Shown here: one piece after another, positions 52,997 to 61,990 of the stretch
Layout: each line of letters begins with the position of its first letter
Numbering within the stretch: position 1 is the stretch's first letter
From: Cognatishimia maritima
GTDB taxonomy: Bacteria > Pseudomonadota > Alphaproteobacteria > Rhodobacterales > Rhodobacteraceae
NCBI RefSeq assembly: GCF_900129685.1
Contig: NZ_FQWM01000001.1
Span: 956,791-1,020,790 of the forward strand
DNA length: 64,000 bases
Reading direction: 5' to 3'
Notes under the pieces: generated by a model
What the model was told of the DNA's origin: nothing
Seen by the model: only the letters and a program-made list of their open reading frames with translations
Databases searched by the model: none
Program-made: the position numbers and the translations under genes

Positions 52997-54187
52997 ATGA
53001 AATCAGAAATTCACACGGTAGAAACCGGTCGCCGCCCCAACAGCGGTGCTCGGGCGCTCCCCATGACGCGTAACATATCGGCGCAGCCCACTGCCATCAC
53101 GCAGATCCCGGCGGCGGTTGTCTTTTGCGAGGGCAATTTTGCCAAAATTGATGGCAAGACGGCCAACGGCCTTGTGCGCCATTCAGAAGCCTACAGGATC
53201 GTCTCGGTCATCGACAGCAGCCGCAGTGGTGAGAATAGCGGCGACGTTCTTGATGACTTGAGCAACACTATACCCATTCTCAAAGACCTGGATGCCGCCG
53301 TCGCCCACGCGACCTTCATGCCTGATACATTTATCTATGGAATGGCTCCATCGACTGGGCGGCTTTCGGCATCTGATCGCGGTGTTGTGCTGGATGCGAT
53401 CGGACGTGGTATGAACATCGTCTCTGGCCTGCATGAGTACCTGAGCGATGACACCGAAATTGCGCAAGCCGCATTGGAAAATCAGGTCACTGTCCGCGAC
53501 ATCCGTAAACCTAAGCTCAGCAAAGACATGCGGTTGTTCGATGGCAGCGTCGCAAATGTTGAGGCGTTGCGGATCGCTGTTCTTGGCACGGATTGCGCCA
53601 TCGGAAAGCGGACGACTGCGACGGTTTTGGCCGGTGCATTGAATGCGAAAGGCATCAAGACCGTGCTGGTTGGGACCGGCCAGACGGGTTTGATGCAGGG
53701 CGCAAAATATGGCGTGGCCATGGATGCGATCCCGCCCCAATTCTGCTGCGGTGAACTTGAGGGTGCGATTGTCGCCGCCTCGGAGGCCGAGCAGCCCGAT
53801 GTCATTTTGATCGAGGGTCAAGGCGCACTCAGCCATCCTGCGTTTTGCACATCCGCCTTTATTCTGCGCGGCAGCCAACCCGACGCTGTTATCCTGCAGC
53901 ACGCTCCAAAACGCGCACATCGCTGTGATTTTCCCAATATGCCAATGCCCACGCCGGCCAGTGAGATTGCTTTGATCGAGGCGTTTTCTGACACCAAGGT
54001 CATTGGCGTTACACTCAATCACGAAGGCATGTCCGAGGCAGAGATTACAACCACGATTGCTAGCCAAACTGAAAAGCTGCGCCTGCCGGTAACCGATGCG
54101 CTTAGCAGGCCATCGGCACGTTTGTTGGCGATGGTTGTTGCTGCCTATCCCGGTCTGCAGCAACGAACGCCCGTGGCCGCAATTTGA
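52997..54187 (+). CDS. DUF1611-family protein (DgcN-type D-glutamate N-acetyltransferase-like)
   Basis: This 396-residue protein belongs to the DUF1611/COG3367 family. The C-terminal P-loop-like domain has VLGTDCAIGKRTTATVLAGA (about residues 195-214), VGTGQTGLMQGAKYGVAMDA, and VILIEGQGALSHPAF. Members called DgcN N-acetylate D-glutamate in a D-amino-acid breakdown route in marine bacteria. The usual partner there is DgcA, an enolase-superfamily enzyme. Here the partner is a PLP-dependent racemase-like protein whose TTG start overlaps the stop of this gene by four bases. The start follows AAAGGACATAAG. Confidence 0.78.
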   Translation: MKSEIHTVETGRRPNSGARALPMTRNISAQPTAITQIPAAVVFCEGNFAKIDGKTANGLVRHSEAYRIVSVIDSSRSGENSGDVLDDLSNTIPILKDLDAAVAHATFMPDTFIYGMAPSTGRLSASDRGVVLDAIGRGMNIVSGLHEYLSDDTEIAQAALENQVTVRDIRKPKLSKDMRLFDGSVANVEALRIAVLGTDCAIGKRTTATVLAGALNAKGIKTVLVGTGQTGLMQGAKYGVAMDAIPPQFCCGELEGAIVAASEAEQPDVILIEGQGALSHPAFCTSAFILRGSQPDAVILQHAPKRAHRCDFPNMPMPTPASEIALIEAFSDTKVIGVTLNHEGMSEAEITTTIASQTEKLRLPVTDALSRPSARLLAMVVAAYPGLQQRTPVAAI

Positions 54188-55305
54188 ATAGCCCGCGCCT
54201 GGAAATTGATCTGCAAAAGATACGCTACAACACACGGACCATTGTCGAGCGGCTGAAGCGACGTGGCATCCGTGTGACGGCAGTGACCAAAGCTGTATGT
54301 GGTCATCCGGCTATTGCCCGGGCCATGCTCGACGGTGGCGCCGAGGGGTTGGCTGACGCGCGGTTGACCAATGCAAAGCGGCTCCGCCAGGCAGGAATGA
54401 CGTGCCCGATCACCCTGATCAGAACGCCGATGCTCAGTCAGGTCGATGACGTGGTGCAGGTTTGTGAAGCGAGCTACAACACAGAAAAAGCGGTGATCGC
54501 AGCCTTGGCCGTCGCAGCGCGCCAGCAAAACACGGTTCACGGCGTAATCCTGATGGTCGAATTGGGTGATCAGCGCGAGGGGATCAGGTCACAGGACCTT
54601 GGCGCTATGGCGCAGCATGTGGTGGATTTGCCCGGTGTGGCGCTGAAAGGCATTGGGGCGAACTTTGCCTGTCTGAGCGGCATTGCTCCGACTGCGGCGA
54701 AAATGCAGGCGCTGACTGCGCTTGCCAATGACATCGAGGGCCAGTGTGGCCCATTCCTTGAAACGGTCTCTGGCGGCAATTCTGCCACCTTGCCTTGGGC
54801 GCTTGAGCGACATGCCATTGGCCGGATCAACGATCTGCGCCTTGGAGAAGCGATACTGCTTGGTGTTGACCCGGTCACAGGAGATCAAATTGGCGGCCTG
54901 TTTTCAGATGCCTGCACGTTGATCGCCGAAGTCATCGAGGTAGACATTAAGCCGGTGCAACCTTCCGTAAGCCTCGCTGACCACCTAAAGGCAACCATTC
55001 AGTCTGCGCCCGACACCTTAGGAACAACGCGGCTTATTCTTGCCGTAGGGCAACAAGATTCGGATATGGCGGGGCTTTCGATGCTTGTTGGCACGACACT
55101 TATCGGTGCGACAAGCGATCACCTTATTATCGGTATGAAAGATCCTGCGCTCTGTGTTGGATCGGAAATGCGGTTTCAAATGGATTATGGGGCTTTGATG
55201 CGCGCCGCGGCCGCCCCGGATATTCAGATACATTTACGCAATGACCGACCGGCGCACAGCGTACACGGTGCCGGTGGCCCGGTCACATGCTTGGCACCGG
55301 TTTGA
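54184..55305 (+). CDS. alanine/ornithine racemase-family PLP enzyme
   Basis: This 373-residue fold-III PLP enzyme is of the alanine/ornithine racemase-like family. It has an N-terminal barrel with the PLP lysine in VTAVTKAVCGHPAIARAMLD (about residue 37), ILMVELGDQREGI, GIGANFACLSG and a phosphate-binding SGGNSATLPWAL. The C-terminal domain resembles that of amino-acid racemases (QMDYGALMRAA). The only start compatible with the frame is TTG at 54184, overlapping the stop of the DUF1611 gene, which implies coupled translation. It probably racemises the amino acid handled by the DgcN-like partner. Confidence 0.8.
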   Translation: MNSPRLEIDLQKIRYNTRTIVERLKRRGIRVTAVTKAVCGHPAIARAMLDGGAEGLADARLTNAKRLRQAGMTCPITLIRTPMLSQVDDVVQVCEASYNTEKAVIAALAVAARQQNTVHGVILMVELGDQREGIRSQDLGAMAQHVVDLPGVALKGIGANFACLSGIAPTAAKMQALTALANDIEGQCGPFLETVSGGNSATLPWALERHAIGRINDLRLGEAILLGVDPVTGDQIGGLFSDACTLIAEVIEVDIKPVQPSVSLADHLKATIQSAPDTLGTTRLILAVGQQDSDMAGLSMLVGTTLIGATSDHLIIGMKDPALCVGSEMRFQMDYGALMRAAAAPDIQIHLRNDRPAHSVHGAGGPVTCLAPV

Positions 55306-55353
55306 GCGCGCTGATTTACACGCGCTCAGATGAAACAAGAAGGAGAAACTCAA

Positions 55354-55545
55354 ATGGCAAAGCTGACAAAATCGAGCTTGTTCAAAACGCAAATTCCCAA
55401 GGCGGAAACACCGATGGATAAGACCACACGGATCGTGCGAAAATTGGTCGAAGAAGAGACCCAGCAACGACAAGCCAAAAACGACCGTTTGCGGATTGCT
55501 CGCCTAGAACACGAAGCCAACACAACGGCAAAGCCGACCCGGTAG
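55354..55545 (+). CDS. small charged hypothetical protein
   Basis: This 63-residue, highly charged helical protein starts MAKLTKSSLFKTQIPKAETP and ends KPTR. It has an excellent ribosome binding site (AAGAAGGAGAAACTCAA before ATG 55354). I recall proteins of this type (MDKTTRIVRK..EEETQQRQAK) in Roseobacter genomes, but no function is known. It lies 48 bases after the racemase gene and could be the third gene of that operon. Confidence 0.7.
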   Translation: MAKLTKSSLFKTQIPKAETPMDKTTRIVRKLVEEETQQRQAKNDRLRIARLEHEANTTAKPTR

Positions 55546-55646
55546 TGCACGCCAAATTCTACCCTGATCGCTCATGCCGAAAACACACCTGTTGCCCGTT
55601 CCCATCTAACTTCGGGCGCGCTACAACACGCGCAAAGGATCAATTT

Positions 55647-55928
55647 ATGAAGCACGCAGACGAGAGCACATCAAAAATTCACTATATCTGTCAGACATAT
55701 GTGGAGCAGAAATCCGGTCGCAACAGACAAGCAAGCTTGAAAATTGGTAAGCAATTTCAATATTCAACAGCAGCAGAAGCTCAGAATAGAGCAGAGCGGG
55801 AGGCGCTGTCCGAGGATTGCGCTGGTGCGGATGCCTACATGATTGAAGAAGACCCTGACAGTGGCGAAGTCGGATCACCAAACTTCCTTGTCAGGCTTGG
55901 AAACGTTCCGGAAATTGACGATCTTTAG
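55647..55928 (+). CDS. hypothetical protein, 93 residues
   Basis: This 93-residue soluble protein is acidic towards its C-terminus and starts MKHADESTSKIHYICQTYVE. The middle (AEAQNRAEREALSEDCAGAD) and the conserved-looking LKIGKQFQYSTAAEA suggest a small phage- or plasmid-type accessory protein that handles repeated input such as single-strand binding, but I cannot assign a family. AAAGGATCAATTT precedes the ATG. It is a separate gene after the 63-residue ORF. Confidence 0.6.
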   Translation: MKHADESTSKIHYICQTYVEQKSGRNRQASLKIGKQFQYSTAAEAQNRAEREALSEDCAGADAYMIEEDPDSGEVGSPNFLVRLGNVPEIDDL

Positions 55929-56377
55929 AAAACCGCATCAGACAATGGGCCCGCCGACAAGGCCTGCAATGGCCATGAACTGAGTTGTTAGAAAAGCAGA
56001 CCTTAGCGCAACTGCTGCGAAAGCTCGCTATGTCCGCGTAGCTGACATAGTTGGATCAGCTGGGAATCGTTGCTCACCGGCCATTCGACACCCTATATAC
56101 ATTCTGCATATACATTCTGCGGTCGCAGCCCGCTTTTCGGTCATTCGCTGCATCTGCAAAATTTGGCGCTGCGCGATGCGCGTAGCGATTTGAATATTCC
56201 GCCCGCGTTTCGCAGAAACAGTGGGGAAGATTTCCTCAAAACGTCTCAGAAGCTCTATAGGGGTCCCTGCGGAGCTTTCCGATCCTGATCATTCGCGGCA
56301 CTGGGGTGGGCTTGCCTGGGAAAACCATCTGGTGGGGACCGGAGATGGCTAGGCCCGGCGTGTTGCTTACGGCAGCT
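55929..56377. other. 449-base gap with a 13-bp tandem duplication
   Basis: No gene is supported. ATATACATTCTGC is duplicated in tandem at 56095-56107 and 56108-56120. The following text (CCCGCTTTTCGGTCATTCGC, 56128-56147) resembles an intergenic motif I associate with Rhodobacteraceae genomes. No terminator is evident for the convergent genes on either side. Confidence 0.4.
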
Positions 56378-57331
56378 TTACGCATGGTGGTCGTGCGGTG
56401 AGCTACTTATGGGGTCAATCCCCAATAGGTTTTCCAGAATGTTAGGATCTATGGTATCAAGCCAACCGATTGCGACCAGGCGCGATGATCGGTCGGAGCT
56501 GATTTCAAGGGGTCGAACGTCAAGTCGCTGTCCTACGAGCTGCACCTGAAACGCCGTATCGGGCTCCTCAGCCAAACGGACAACGCCTTTGGCGCGCAGA
56601 CACATGGTTTTTAGCGCGTCTGCAAGATCGTTGAGGCGGGTTTGCGACAAAAGTGGAATGCCATCAAACGAGTAGGTCTCAAACGCCTCCGCATTCACGG
56701 TTTCGCAAAAAGGTGCGGCATCGCTTGCCACTTTAAGGCCAGCCGGTTCGATGCACGCGAAAGAAAGCTGCCCATAAGATGTTTTATGCAGATTGACACG
56801 GGGGGCGGATCTTGCAAGCAGAGCAGTGATTTCAGACATGCGCTCGCTGTCTACCAAATCGGATTTGTTGACAACGACAAGATCACTTGCCGCTGCATGA
56901 TCCACGAGGTCTTCGGTGTCTGCATAGTCAAGGCCGCCAAACTGATCGGCGTCCAGAACGTAGACCCGGCTTTGTGCATGCGCGAGGCCCGCTTGGGCAA
57001 GGGCTTGAAGGGAGGCGTCCAGCGCCCGCGGGTTGGCCACGCCGCTGGCTTCGATCATGAACGCATCCGGTGGATCGGACCGACAGAACTCTACCATTGA
57101 CTGGACAAGGTCATCGTTCAGCGAGCAGCACACGCAGCCATTGGATAGCGCTATGCGATCTGCCTCGACCGTTTCGATCAAGTCGTAGTCGATGTTCAAG
57201 GCGCCAAAGTCATTCACAAAAACAACAAAACGTCGTCCATCTGCCTGACGCAATAGGTGGTTGATCAGCGTGGTTTTTCCCGCGCCCAGAAATCCACCGA
57301 AGGAATAGGTCGGAACAGAATTATCCATCAT
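56378..57331 (-). CDS. CobW/G3E-family metallochaperone GTPase
   Basis: This 317-residue G3E GTPase of the CobW/ZNG group delivers a metal ion, often zinc, to client enzymes on GTP hydrolysis. It has the P-loop SFGGFLGAGKTTLINHLL (about residues 10-27), the metal-binding GCVCCSLNDDL with the CxCC motif (about residues 65-75), ASGVANPRAL and the guanine-specificity NKSD. A CobW C-terminal domain and a histidine-rich tail (SSPHDHHA) follow. Its start overlaps the amidohydrolase stop by about 10 bases. The operon position suggests that it loads metal into that amidohydrolase. Confidence 0.88.
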   Translation of the reverse strand: MMDNSVPTYSFGGFLGAGKTTLINHLLRQADGRRFVVFVNDFGALNIDYDLIETVEADRIALSNGCVCCSLNDDLVQSMVEFCRSDPPDAFMIEASGVANPRALDASLQALAQAGLAHAQSRVYVLDADQFGGLDYADTEDLVDHAAASDLVVVNKSDLVDSERMSEITALLARSAPRVNLHKTSYGQLSFACIEPAGLKVASDAAPFCETVNAEAFETYSFDGIPLLSQTRLNDLADALKTMCLRAKGVVRLAEEPDTAFQVQLVGQRLDVRPLEISSDRSSRLVAIGWLDTIDPNILENLLGIDPISSSPHDHHA

Positions 57332-58949
57332 GCGACCATACCTTTTGCCCGGCAAGCCAGGTTTCGAGCACCTTGATTTCGGCGATGCTATCCTTGGGTT
57401 CAGAAAGCGGATTGCGTGCCAGCACTGCGAAATCCGCGTATTTGCCGGGTGTGATCGAGCCCAGCACATCCTCTTTGCAGATCTGATAGGCTGCATCAAT
57501 TGTGACGGCGCGCAGGGCGGCCTCGACGGTCATCCGTTCATCGGGGCCAACACAACGCCCTTCCTTGGTTTTGCGTGTCATGGCGGCTTGCATCAATTCA
57601 AGGCAGGAGGGATCAGTCATTGGTGTGTCCGCATGAAGGGATATGCGCATGCCCTGTGCAGCGGCCGACCCGGCCGGCACGTAATGCGCGGCCCGTTTCG
57701 GACCAAACAGAACGTCCTCGATCGGTGCACCCCAATGGGTGATGTGATTGATAAAGAAACTGCCCAACACACCCATGGAGATGCAGCGGTCGATCTGGTC
57801 GTCACGCATCAATGCGCAATGTTCCAGACGAAATCGGTGATCGGGCCGGGGGGCCTCGGACAACACCTTTTCCAGCAGATCAAGAACCATATCTATGGTG
57901 CGGTCGCCCTGGGTGTGGATGGTCATCTGCCAGCCTTGCGACACATAAGCACGCACCATGTCCTCAAAAAATGCGGCGGGATAGTTTGTTCCCCCGGTGT
58001 GACCCGGGGCGAGGCCCATCCGGATCTGCGTCACGTCATTGGTCAGGTAAGGTTTGGTCAGCCAGATATTGCCAATGAAGGGCGATCCGTCGGCATGTAT
58101 CTTCACGCCAGCCATCCAGAGCCGATCCGGTCCAATATTCATGTCTTCAACAGCCATGTCGGGCGTCACCGCCTGCTGATACGCAGCGATGCGCGGCATC
58201 GGCCAACGCTGTTTCAAAGCACGCAGATAGTAGGATTTGTAGAACGGCAGGTAGAGATGCTCTGTCGTGGTTGTGATGCCGTTTGAGATGAACGCGTCAA
58301 TCGTCGCTTTAAACTCCGAGTTGAGCCGGTCATCTCCCCAGGCTTCGTAAAAGGTCTCAACCGCTTTCCAGGTGATGGCCTCGGCAATCTTACCGGTCGG
58401 GTTGCCCTTGGCATCTCGTTCGATCACGGACCCTGTCGGGGTAGGCGTGTCCGGTCCGATCCCGCAGGCGTCAAACCCGGCAGAATTCATGTAAAGCGCA
58501 TGGCAGTTGGAGGTCTGCACCCCCAGCGGAATGTCCGGAGCCAGCGCGTCCAGCATATCACGGGACAAGGTACGAAACCCCTCGTGAAGCTGCGCATCCA
58601 ACCCGAAGAACAGCAAATGCTCGCCCAACTGCGCGGCGGCTACACGCCGTTCGATCTTGGCCAGAACAGCATCGAAGGTCGGTACGGTTTCCGCGCGCAC
58701 GTCCACCACCGGTGCACCGCGCGTCTTGGCCGCCCAGAGAGGATGTGAATGCGCGTCTATTAGGCCAGGAAGCAGAACAGACCCCTGAAGGTCGATCTCT
58801 TGCGTGTCGGGAGGAGCGAGACTCCGAGCCGATTGCAAATCACCCACATGCGCAATGCGGTCCCCGGACACCAGCACCGCATCAGGCGCAGGGTGGCCGG
58901 GGTCAACCGTCACGATGTCTCCCCCGAAGAAGAGCGTGCTTGCCGTCAT
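57321..58949 (-). CDS. YtcJ-type metal-dependent amidohydrolase
   Basis: This 542-residue amidohydrolase of the YtcJ/Amidohydro_3 group contains N-substituted formamide deformylases and related enzymes. The metal motif GLIDAHSHPLW (HxH, about residues 62-72) is followed by histidines in TIHTQGDRTID and RLEHCALM, and by LHADTPMTDP with the metal aspartate. The C-terminal beta-sandwich closes with GKYADFAVLARNPL. Its ATG overlaps the stop of the GYD gene by four bases and its stop overlaps the CobW start. The substrate is presumably a compound brought in by the upstream ProU-type transporter. Confidence 0.87.
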   Translation of the reverse strand: MTASTLFFGGDIVTVDPGHPAPDAVLVSGDRIAHVGDLQSARSLAPPDTQEIDLQGSVLLPGLIDAHSHPLWAAKTRGAPVVDVRAETVPTFDAVLAKIERRVAAAQLGEHLLFFGLDAQLHEGFRTLSRDMLDALAPDIPLGVQTSNCHALYMNSAGFDACGIGPDTPTPTGSVIERDAKGNPTGKIAEAITWKAVETFYEAWGDDRLNSEFKATIDAFISNGITTTTEHLYLPFYKSYYLRALKQRWPMPRIAAYQQAVTPDMAVEDMNIGPDRLWMAGVKIHADGSPFIGNIWLTKPYLTNDVTQIRMGLAPGHTGGTNYPAAFFEDMVRAYVSQGWQMTIHTQGDRTIDMVLDLLEKVLSEAPRPDHRFRLEHCALMRDDQIDRCISMGVLGSFFINHITHWGAPIEDVLFGPKRAAHYVPAGSAAAQGMRISLHADTPMTDPSCLELMQAAMTRKTKEGRCVGPDERMTVEAALRAVTIDAAYQICKEDVLGSITPGKYADFAVLARNPLSEPKDSIAEIKVLETWLAGQKVWSHDG

Positions 58950-59281
58950 TCTCCGGCCACCGCGTAGCTGTCTTTCATCCGACCGGCCTTGGCTTGTGCT
59001 GCCAGAAAGTCGTCGTTTGAGAAGAGCGGGATGATCTTGTGATATTTAGACATCCCACTGGCATCAGCCAGCATCATGTTGGCCGCAACCGACGCCATAT
59101 CCGGCATTTCATAGACGAACATCATGTCGTATTCGCCAAAGGTGCCATAGGCATAGAGCAATTTGCCCCCCATCGCCGCCACAGCGTTCCGGGATGCCTC
59201 GGCCCTGTCACTGGGCGTCTGGATCATCGCCGCCTTCTTGTCGTTTTCATATTTGATTAACATCGCTACTGTGACAGTCAT
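58946..59281 (-). CDS. GYD-domain protein
   Basis: This 111-residue protein of the GYD family has a ferredoxin-like alpha/beta fold named for a Gly-Tyr-Asp motif. The core reads LLYAYGTFGEYDMMFVYEMP with the GEYD segment (about residues 41-60), followed by DMASVAANMMLADASG. GYD proteins are small dimeric proteins of undefined role, often beside oxidoreductases or hydrolases. The start at 59281 gives MTVTVAMLIKYEN. It lies five bases after the permease gene and overlaps the amidohydrolase start, so it is part of the same operon. Confidence 0.82.
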   Translation of the reverse strand: MTVTVAMLIKYENDKKAAMIQTPSDRAEASRNAVAAMGGKLLYAYGTFGEYDMMFVYEMPDMASVAANMMLADASGMSKYHKIIPLFSNDDFLAAQAKAGRMKDSYAVAGE

Positions 59282-59286
59282 CTGCC

Positions 59287-60801
59287 TTATCTCCGTTTTC
59301 CTTGAATGATCCGGTCGAGCATCATGGCGCAGACCAGAATGGCGAGACCGGCCAAAATTCCCTGCCCTTCCGAGGCGTATTGCAGTGCTTCCAGCACGTC
59401 CTCTCCCAGTCCCTTGGCTCCGATCAGCGAAGCGATCACCACCATGGCGAGGCTGAGCAGAATAGTCTGGTTGATCCCGGCCATGATTGACGGCATGGCG
59501 AGCGGAATATCGACCTTCCACAGCAGATATCGTTTGCTGGCCCCATAGGCCATCGCGGCCTCGCGAACGCTTTCCGGGACGCCCTTGAGGCCCAGTACGG
59601 TCAAGCGCACAACAGGCGAGCCGCCAAAGATCATCGTCGCAATAACCGCTGCCGGTTTGCCCGTGCCGAAAAACGCGATGATCGGGATCAGATAGACGAA
59701 GGCCGGCATGGTCTGCATGAAATCGAGGATTGGTCGTACAATGGCATAGAGCTTGCTCGACCGCGCACAGGCAATGCCCAGAGGAATGCCAAGCGTGACC
59801 GAAATACAGGCGGCGGTGCCCAGAAGCGCAAGGGTCTGCATACTCTTGTCCCAGAACCCCAGGTAACCCAGATAGGCGAGGCCCGCGCCGGTGAAGATGG
59901 CCGCCCGCAACCCGGCGCTGAGCCCGGTGAGCAGCAGAATGAAGCCGCACATGACAGGCCAGGGGGTTTCCACGAAAATGGTTTCCAGCGTGTCGAGGAC
60001 CGACCGGATACAGAAGACCAGTCCGTCAAAGAACCATTCGGACTGGATCGACGCCCGGGTGATCCAAGCCTTAATACTGTCGGCCACGGATGCCTGTATG
60101 GACTGGTCCGCAGGAAATCCCTGTAGGGCAGGCACTGCCTCGGGGAAGCCGAACTTGAGTGAGCAGGTCACATAGGTGATCAAGGTCAGGGCTGCGGCAA
60201 GCGCTGTTTTGGCAAGGCTGAGTCCGTGCCCAAGGCTCTGATCCGACAGCCATTTGGCAAAGCGCATCTGCAGGGCCGTGTTGGCCAGCACTGCCTGAAT
60301 TGACTTGATCACCAGAAGGGCGGCCAGGCCCGAAAGCACAAGTGTCAGCGCCTGGGCATTGGCAGCGGCAGCGTCGGCCTTGATCCCTTCAATCGCCCGC
60401 TCCAGCGATGCAATAGCATTTTGAAATCCCTCGACCCTGTCAGGATCGTTGTCCTTCGCATCGGCAAGTTGTTCGTAACGCTGCGCCAGCGTCGCCTCGA
60501 TACCGGGCAGACGGGCCAGGATTGGCGCGCCAAGATCCCCCCATAAACCACGGGCCAATTGCACCACTGCGATGGTTTCAAGTGCGACAAAGGGCAGGAA
60601 GTACGCCCAGAGGCTGCGGATCCCATACCAGATCGACCCGAGCAGGAACGCGGCCCAATTCCAGGTGAAAAGAAACCCCCGCTTGTCGCCAATCGCCTTG
60701 AACTGGCGGGCATAGTAATTCTCGCTCAACGTGACAAATGCGTTGACCTGCGATCTGCTTCTGGATGTTGCGAGTGGCATATGTTCGGTGGCGTCTGTCA
60801 T
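59287..60801 (-). CDS. ProW/OpuAB-type ABC permease with N-terminal DUF2628-like domain
   Basis: This 504-residue permease is much longer than ProW-type proteins, which have about 280-350 residues. The C-terminal half is a typical betaine-type permease domain (LLGTAACISVTLGIPLGIAC, RPILDFMQTMPAFVYLIPII, VPESVREAAMAYGASKRYLL, LSLAMVVIASLIGAKGLGED). Residues about 28-70 (YYARQFKAIGDKRGFLFTWN, then WAAFLLGSIWYGIRSLWAYF) resemble a DUF2628 domain. A charged coiled segment (about residues 105-140) and extra spans follow. The gene overlaps the ATPase stop by four bases. The fusion is unusual and may add a regulatory or lipid-sensing part. Confidence 0.85.
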   Translation of the reverse strand: MTDATEHMPLATSRSRSQVNAFVTLSENYYARQFKAIGDKRGFLFTWNWAAFLLGSIWYGIRSLWAYFLPFVALETIAVVQLARGLWGDLGAPILARLPGIEATLAQRYEQLADAKDNDPDRVEGFQNAIASLERAIEGIKADAAAANAQALTLVLSGLAALLVIKSIQAVLANTALQMRFAKWLSDQSLGHGLSLAKTALAAALTLITYVTCSLKFGFPEAVPALQGFPADQSIQASVADSIKAWITRASIQSEWFFDGLVFCIRSVLDTLETIFVETPWPVMCGFILLLTGLSAGLRAAIFTGAGLAYLGYLGFWDKSMQTLALLGTAACISVTLGIPLGIACARSSKLYAIVRPILDFMQTMPAFVYLIPIIAFFGTGKPAAVIATMIFGGSPVVRLTVLGLKGVPESVREAAMAYGASKRYLLWKVDIPLAMPSIMAGINQTILLSLAMVVIASLIGAKGLGEDVLEALQYASEGQGILAGLAILVCAMMLDRIIQGKRR

Positions 60802-61880
60802 GAATCTTCGGTCCCCAGGATAACCCCGTTCAGGATGTCGTTTCTGGTGATCACTCCACTGGTGCCAATGTCATCATCCTGCACCACGATGGGTCCCGTG
60901 CTGTCGGCAGCCTTGACGATGATTTGCCGCAGCGTGTCATTGCCCGAAACCACGGTTTCCTCACCTGTCAGGGGGCCGTGTTCCGCCTCAAACTCAGCCC
61001 GGGGACGGGCCAGGGAATGGGCGCGGATCAGGTTGATGCGAGAAATGCCTCCGACAAAATCCATCACATAATCGTCGGCGGGGTTCATTATGATTTCCTC
61101 GGGCGTACCGGTCTGCACGATCACCCCATCCTTCATGATGGCAATCCGGTCGCCAATGCGCACGGCCTCTTCCAGATCGTGGGTGATAAACAGAGTCGTT
61201 TTATTCATCTGGTTGGCCAGACGCATGAATTCTTCTTGCAACTGGCGGCGAATGAGCGGGTCAAGCGCGCTGAAGGGCTCATCCATCAACAGCACCTCGG
61301 CGTCCGCAGCAATGGCCCGAGCCAGACCCACACGCTGCTGCATACCCCCCGACAACTCATGCGCGAATTTCTCGGACCAGTCAGAGAGATCCACAAGCGC
61401 CAGCGCGTCCTCTGCCGCCTTCCAGCGTGCGTTCTGCGAATACCCACGGATTTCAAGCGGCATCGCCACGTTGTCGCGCACCGACCGGTGCGGCAGCAGA
61501 CCGAAGTTCTGAAACACCATGGCGATATGTTCGTTGCGCACTTTCAGCAGCTCTTGTTCGCCCAGCGCCATGATGTCAGTGCCATTGACCACCACCTTGC
61601 CGGCGGTTGGCGTCAGCAACCGGTTCACGTGGCGGACAAGGGTGGATTTACCGCTTCCCGATAGACCCATGATGCAGTAAATCTCGCCCCGCCGAACTTG
61701 AAAGGTGGCATCGGCCACGCCTACCACACAATCAAATTCTTCATGCACCTGGGGCTTGGTCAGACCGCGCGCCTGAATGGCCTCCATGGCCTCTGCGCTG
61801 CGGGTTCCGAAAATTTTCCAGACCCCCTGCAAATCAATGACGGCCTCGTTAGGGTCAAAATTGTCCGGGACTGCGTTCAT
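60798..61880 (-). CDS. ProV/OpuAA-type ABC transporter ATP-binding protein
   Basis: This 360-residue ABC ATPase belongs to the glycine-betaine/proline (ProV) family. It has the family-specific N-terminal insertion before Walker A, Walker A GLSGSGKSTLVRHVN (about residues 72-86), the Q loop VFQNFGLLPHRSV, signature LSGGMQQRVGLARAIA, Walker B LLMDEPFSALDP and switch histidine FITHDLEEAV. A C-terminal half CBS domain (PIVVQDDDIGTSGVITRNDI) ends the chain. The ATG at 61880 follows GGAGGCGGC. It lies between the binding-protein and permease genes. Confidence 0.93.
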   Translation of the reverse strand: MNAVPDNFDPNEAVIDLQGVWKIFGTRSAEAMEAIQARGLTKPQVHEEFDCVVGVADATFQVRRGEIYCIMGLSGSGKSTLVRHVNRLLTPTAGKVVVNGTDIMALGEQELLKVRNEHIAMVFQNFGLLPHRSVRDNVAMPLEIRGYSQNARWKAAEDALALVDLSDWSEKFAHELSGGMQQRVGLARAIAADAEVLLMDEPFSALDPLIRRQLQEEFMRLANQMNKTTLFITHDLEEAVRIGDRIAIMKDGVIVQTGTPEEIIMNPADDYVMDFVGGISRINLIRAHSLARPRAEFEAEHGPLTGEETVVSGNDTLRQIIVKAADSTGPIVVQDDDIGTSGVITRNDILNGVILGTEDS

Positions 61881-61990
61881 GCCGCCTCCTGCGCCGTCGA
61901 TGGACGATGCGCCAATGTTAGGTTTACCAGAGGCAAGCGGGTTGCCGACCGATGGGAGGGGTCGGGCGACAACCCGGGATCCGTCGCAGA

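Noticed and set aside
57330..58286. 318-codon plus-strand frame over the amidohydrolase gene
   Set aside because: Shadow of a conserved gene; no ribosome binding site and no domain.
58946..59950. 334-codon minus-strand frame
   Set aside because: Only its last 111 codons are a real gene (GYD protein from 59281); the rest is an out-of-frame reading of the permease gene.
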